A stretch of 7,497 nt of DNA from Alistipes sp. (GTDB lineage: Bacteria; Bacteroidota; Bacteroidia; Bacteroidales; Rikenellaceae). The stretch lies in the NCBI GenBank assembly GCA_017501025.1, contig JAFVXS010000045.1, positions 1 to 7,497 of the forward strand, given 5' to 3'. Below, in pieces: positions 6,336-7,497 of the stretch (its first letter is position 1; each line of letters starts with the position of its first letter). The position numbers were made by a program, and so were the translations under genes. Below the pieces are notes generated by a model that saw only the letters and a program-made list of their open reading frames with translations, was not told the origin of the DNA and made no database searches.

Positions 6336-6869
6336 CTAATTAAAACCCTTGTTAAGAGATACCAACACGCCCGACTCTTCGAGATAGCGACGCAACGACG
6401 GAGTATCGACCGTAATCGTAAGACCAACCTTATACTTATGATCGCCCTTGCCTACTTTCAAAACATCCGCAAAGCCACTATTCGACACAGTGGCAAAACG
6501 CTTGTAGGCACCACCTTCGGCGAAGAATGTGTCAAAAAATGCAGCGTGCTTCTGCTCATCGGCAGCATTCAACATCAACGGACGAATACCGTGCAGACGC
6601 TTTTCGTCGTTTGCAGGCACACCACGGAAAACCACTGCGTGAATTGCATTCTTCTTGCACTGCTCTTGTGCAACGTGTGTAGCCTTCGAGTAGGTCCAAA
6701 TCTTCAAAACGTGACCCAAACGACGATTTTGACCCATAGTCTCAACCTCGTAATCCCACGCAGCAGTAGCCTCGTCGGCACGCTCCTTCTTTGTCTTTGC
6801 CTCAACCGGCTCAAATGCAACCGCCAAGAGTGCGGTCATCACAACCAAAACTCTAAAAAGTCTCTTCAT
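6336..6869 (-). CDS. Small exported protein, first gene of the operon, unknown function
   Basis: The ATG at 6869 gives 177 residues starting with a signal peptide, MKRLFRVLVVMTALLAVAFE, ending near VEA. A 47-codon in-frame extension to 7010 is rejected: it runs through the operon promoter and leader and would bury the signal peptide. AGGA four bases before the ATG is a weak Shine-Dalgarno. The mature protein has an early AWDYEVETMG segment, a strand-rich core around GHVLKIWTYSKATHVAQEQCKKNAIHAV (read as roughly residues 50-80), FRGVPANDEKR, a FFDTFFAEGGAYKRF motif, and a C-terminal strand and helix KVGLTITVDTPSLRRYLEES. Alternation of long strand, helix and GVP resembles small LPP20/CsgG-type envelope domains, but no named family is certain. 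From memory, similar genes accompany DUF6175 in other Bacteroidales. Confidence 0.82.
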   Translation of the reverse strand: MKRLFRVLVVMTALLAVAFEPVEAKTKKERADEATAAWDYEVETMGQNRRLGHVLKIWTYSKATHVAQEQCKKNAIHAVVFRGVPANDEKRLHGIRPLMLNAADEQKHAAFFDTFFAEGGAYKRFATVSNSGFADVLKVGKGDHKYKVGLTITVDTPSLRRYLEESGVLVSLNKGFN

Positions 6870-7001
6870 AATTCCTGTGTTATTATTTTGTTTTTGTTTT
6901 GTATCTAACCCATAACCAGCACCATCGATAACATAAATCGGCACAATCCGATATCGACGACCACCATACAGCCCCATATAAAAGAGCAATGCGGGGCTTT
7001 G
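6870..7001 (-). promoter_or_regulatory. 5' leader of the seven-gene operon
   Basis: Between the predicted start site (near 7001) and the ATG at 6869 lie about 130 untranslated bases. On the minus strand AGCCCC (6993-6998) can pair with GGGGCT (6970-6975) across a 17-base loop at the very 5' end, and ATCGG (6948-6952) with CCGAT (6937-6941) around six bases. The last part before the ATG is rich in A and contains a run of CAAAA repeats. No known riboswitch was recognised. Confidence 0.4.
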
Positions 7002-7007
7002 CTTATG

Positions 7008-7040
7008 CAAATATATATAAAAATAGGGAATAATGCCAAT
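7008..7040 (-). promoter_or_regulatory. Promoter of the seven-gene operon
   Basis: On the minus strand TATATTTG (7008-7015) is a perfect -7 TAnnTTTG box. ATTG at 7037-7040, 21 bases upstream, matches three of four bases of the -33 element. No other full -7 box was seen in the 60-base gap at 6276-6335 or in the shorter gaps, so this probably drives all seven genes. Confidence 0.7.
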
Positions 7041-7227
7041 TTAAGTCGGGAAAATACAACTCTTTTTACAAAATTATTTACTTGCCAACACATCCGTTGC
7101 GAATAGATATCCCGCAGCTATCGCCACTCCGCCCTGCAACCTTCACCCGCATAGGCATCTGCAACCAACTCCGCACACCTCTCCGAAACGAGAAAATCGC
7201 AGTGTCGGAAAATTTATTTTGACAAAA
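7041..7227. other. Intergenic region between the divergent operon and rpmE, no gene seen
   Basis: No convincing gene, RNA or mobile element was found. The stretch 7085-7200 is richer in G+C than the flanking promoters. It holds one modest hairpin, GCGAATAG (7099-7106) with CTATCGC (7118-7124) and one bulged A, with no T-run to make it a terminator. Confidence 0.5.
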
Positions 7228-7260
7228 TGTGGTGAATTTTGAAAAATTGTACTACCTTTG
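7228..7260 (+). promoter_or_regulatory. Promoter of rpmE
   Basis: TACCTTTG at 7253-7260 is a perfect Bacteroidetes -7 box. The -33 element is weak: TGTG at 7228-7231 is the best match at a 21-base spacing. A TTTG at 7238-7241 is only 11 bases away, too close. Transcription would start near 7267, giving a leader of about 40 nt. Confidence 0.7.
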
Positions 7261-7275
7261 CACCGCATTTAGTGC

Positions 7276-7291
7276 ATTAATAGCTATTAAT
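7276..7291. promoter_or_regulatory. Perfect 16-bp palindrome in the rpmE leader
   Basis: ATTAATAGCTATTAAT reads the same on both strands. It lies about 10 bases after the predicted start site and 17 bases before the rpmE ATG. It could be a repressor site or a weak A+U hairpin near the start codon. Its palindromic nature is certain, its function is not. Confidence 0.45.
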
Positions 7292-7308
7292 TAACAAAAA
7301 CAAACAAG

Positions 7309-7497
7309 ATGAAAAAGGGAATTCATCCGGAAAATTATCGTTTAGTGGCATTCAAAGATATGTCGAATGACCACGTGTTTTTGTGCAGGTCCGCCGTTTC
7401 GACAAAAGAGACCATCGAGGTGAACGGCGAAACCTATCCCGTGTATAAGATGGAAATCTCCAACACATCGCACCCATTCTACACAGGTAAGATGAAG
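7309..7497 (+). CDS. rpmE: 50S ribosomal protein L31, type B (partial, 3' end outside window)
   Basis: The first 63 codons encode a bL31 large-subunit protein: MKKGIHPENYR at the start, VFLCRSAVSTKETIEV in the middle, and the family signature SHPFYTGK near residues 53-60. It is type B (E. coli YkgM/RpmE2-like): the zinc-binding cysteines of type A L31 are absent, only one isolated Cys (about residue 26) remains, and NGETYPVYKMEISNTSHPF follows the type B pattern. Type B forms need no zinc and are the usual L31 in Bacteroidetes. L31 bridges the two ribosomal subunits at the head. The frame is open to the last base, so roughly the final 20 residues are missing. No Shine-Dalgarno sequence is visible before the ATG. 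Confidence 0.96.
   Translation, partial: MKKGIHPENYRLVAFKDMSNDHVFLCRSAVSTKETIEVNGETYPVYKMEISNTSHPFYTGKMK

Noticed and set aside
5529..6908. 459-codon open frame on the plus strand opposite two operon genes
   Set aside because: The product is rich in Cys, His, Leu and Arg with no domain pattern. It spans the junction of two well-supported minus-strand genes with signal peptides. Antisense frames stay open by codon bias.
6870..7010. Upstream in-frame start giving a 224-residue first operon protein
   Set aside because: It would include leader and promoter sequence and would place the signal peptide 47 residues inside the protein.
6905..7093. 62-codon minus-strand frame over the operon promoter
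   Set aside because: It crosses the predicted promoter and leader and has no family resemblance.
7099..7124. Hairpin as terminator upstream of rpmE
   Set aside because: Seven pairs with a bulge and no following T-run on either strand, and no gene ends nearby.
1..7497. CRISPR array, insertion sequence, phage or conjugative genes
   Set aside because: No spaced repeat arrays, transposase, integrase or terminal inverted repeats were seen. The two 26-bp repeats are only a pair and are not CRISPR-like.

Overview
The window looks like chromosomal DNA from a Bacteroidales bacterium, possibly near Alistipes/Rikenellaceae (the genus is a weak guess). Evidence: three promoters carry the Bacteroidetes -7 box TAnnTTTG, one with a perfect -33 TTTG at 19 bp. 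Most start codons lack a Shine-Dalgarno sequence, L31 is the zinc-free type B, and several proteins belong to families I know only from Bacteroidales.

Layout. (1) Positions 1-40: 5' part of a tRNA-Leu(GAG), minus strand, with its promoter at 70-100. (2) Positions 101-342: divergent intergenic region holding two near-identical 26-bp palindrome-containing repeats 51 bp apart. (3) Positions 343-980: promoter, long structured leader, rplS (ribosomal protein L19) and terminator on the plus strand. (4) Positions 1041-7040, minus strand: a seven-gene operon with promoter near 7008-7040, a leader of about 130 nt and an intrinsic terminator at 1041-1075. (5) Positions 7228-7497: promoter and first 63 codons of rpmE (type B L31), plus strand.

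The operon is the accessory and most interesting part. In transcription order it encodes: a small exported protein (6336-6869); an exported DUF6175-like protein (5328-6275); an exported protein with a CsgG-like N-terminal region, helical repeats and a charged coiled coil (4242-5315); a zinc-ribbon protein with one membrane helix and a helical C-terminal domain (3206-4216); an SPFH (flotillin/virion-core-like) protein with a C-terminal GYF_2 domain and a polyproline tail (1821-3203); a free-standing GYF_2 protein (1455-1781); and a four-helix membrane protein (1101-1448). Gaps are 2 to 60 nt, so the genes are probably co-transcribed.

A plausible reading is an envelope-spanning assembly. Three exported proteins would sit in the periplasm or at the outer membrane. 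The zinc-ribbon protein would bridge the inner membrane. A cytosolic SPFH oligomer would act as a scaffold, with GYF_2 domains binding proline-rich tails. The zinc-ribbon plus SPFH pair recalls the YdjG/YdjI proteins of the Bacillus PspA membrane-stress operon, but no PspA is visible here. No catalytic domain was recognised in any of the seven proteins, so the function remains unknown.
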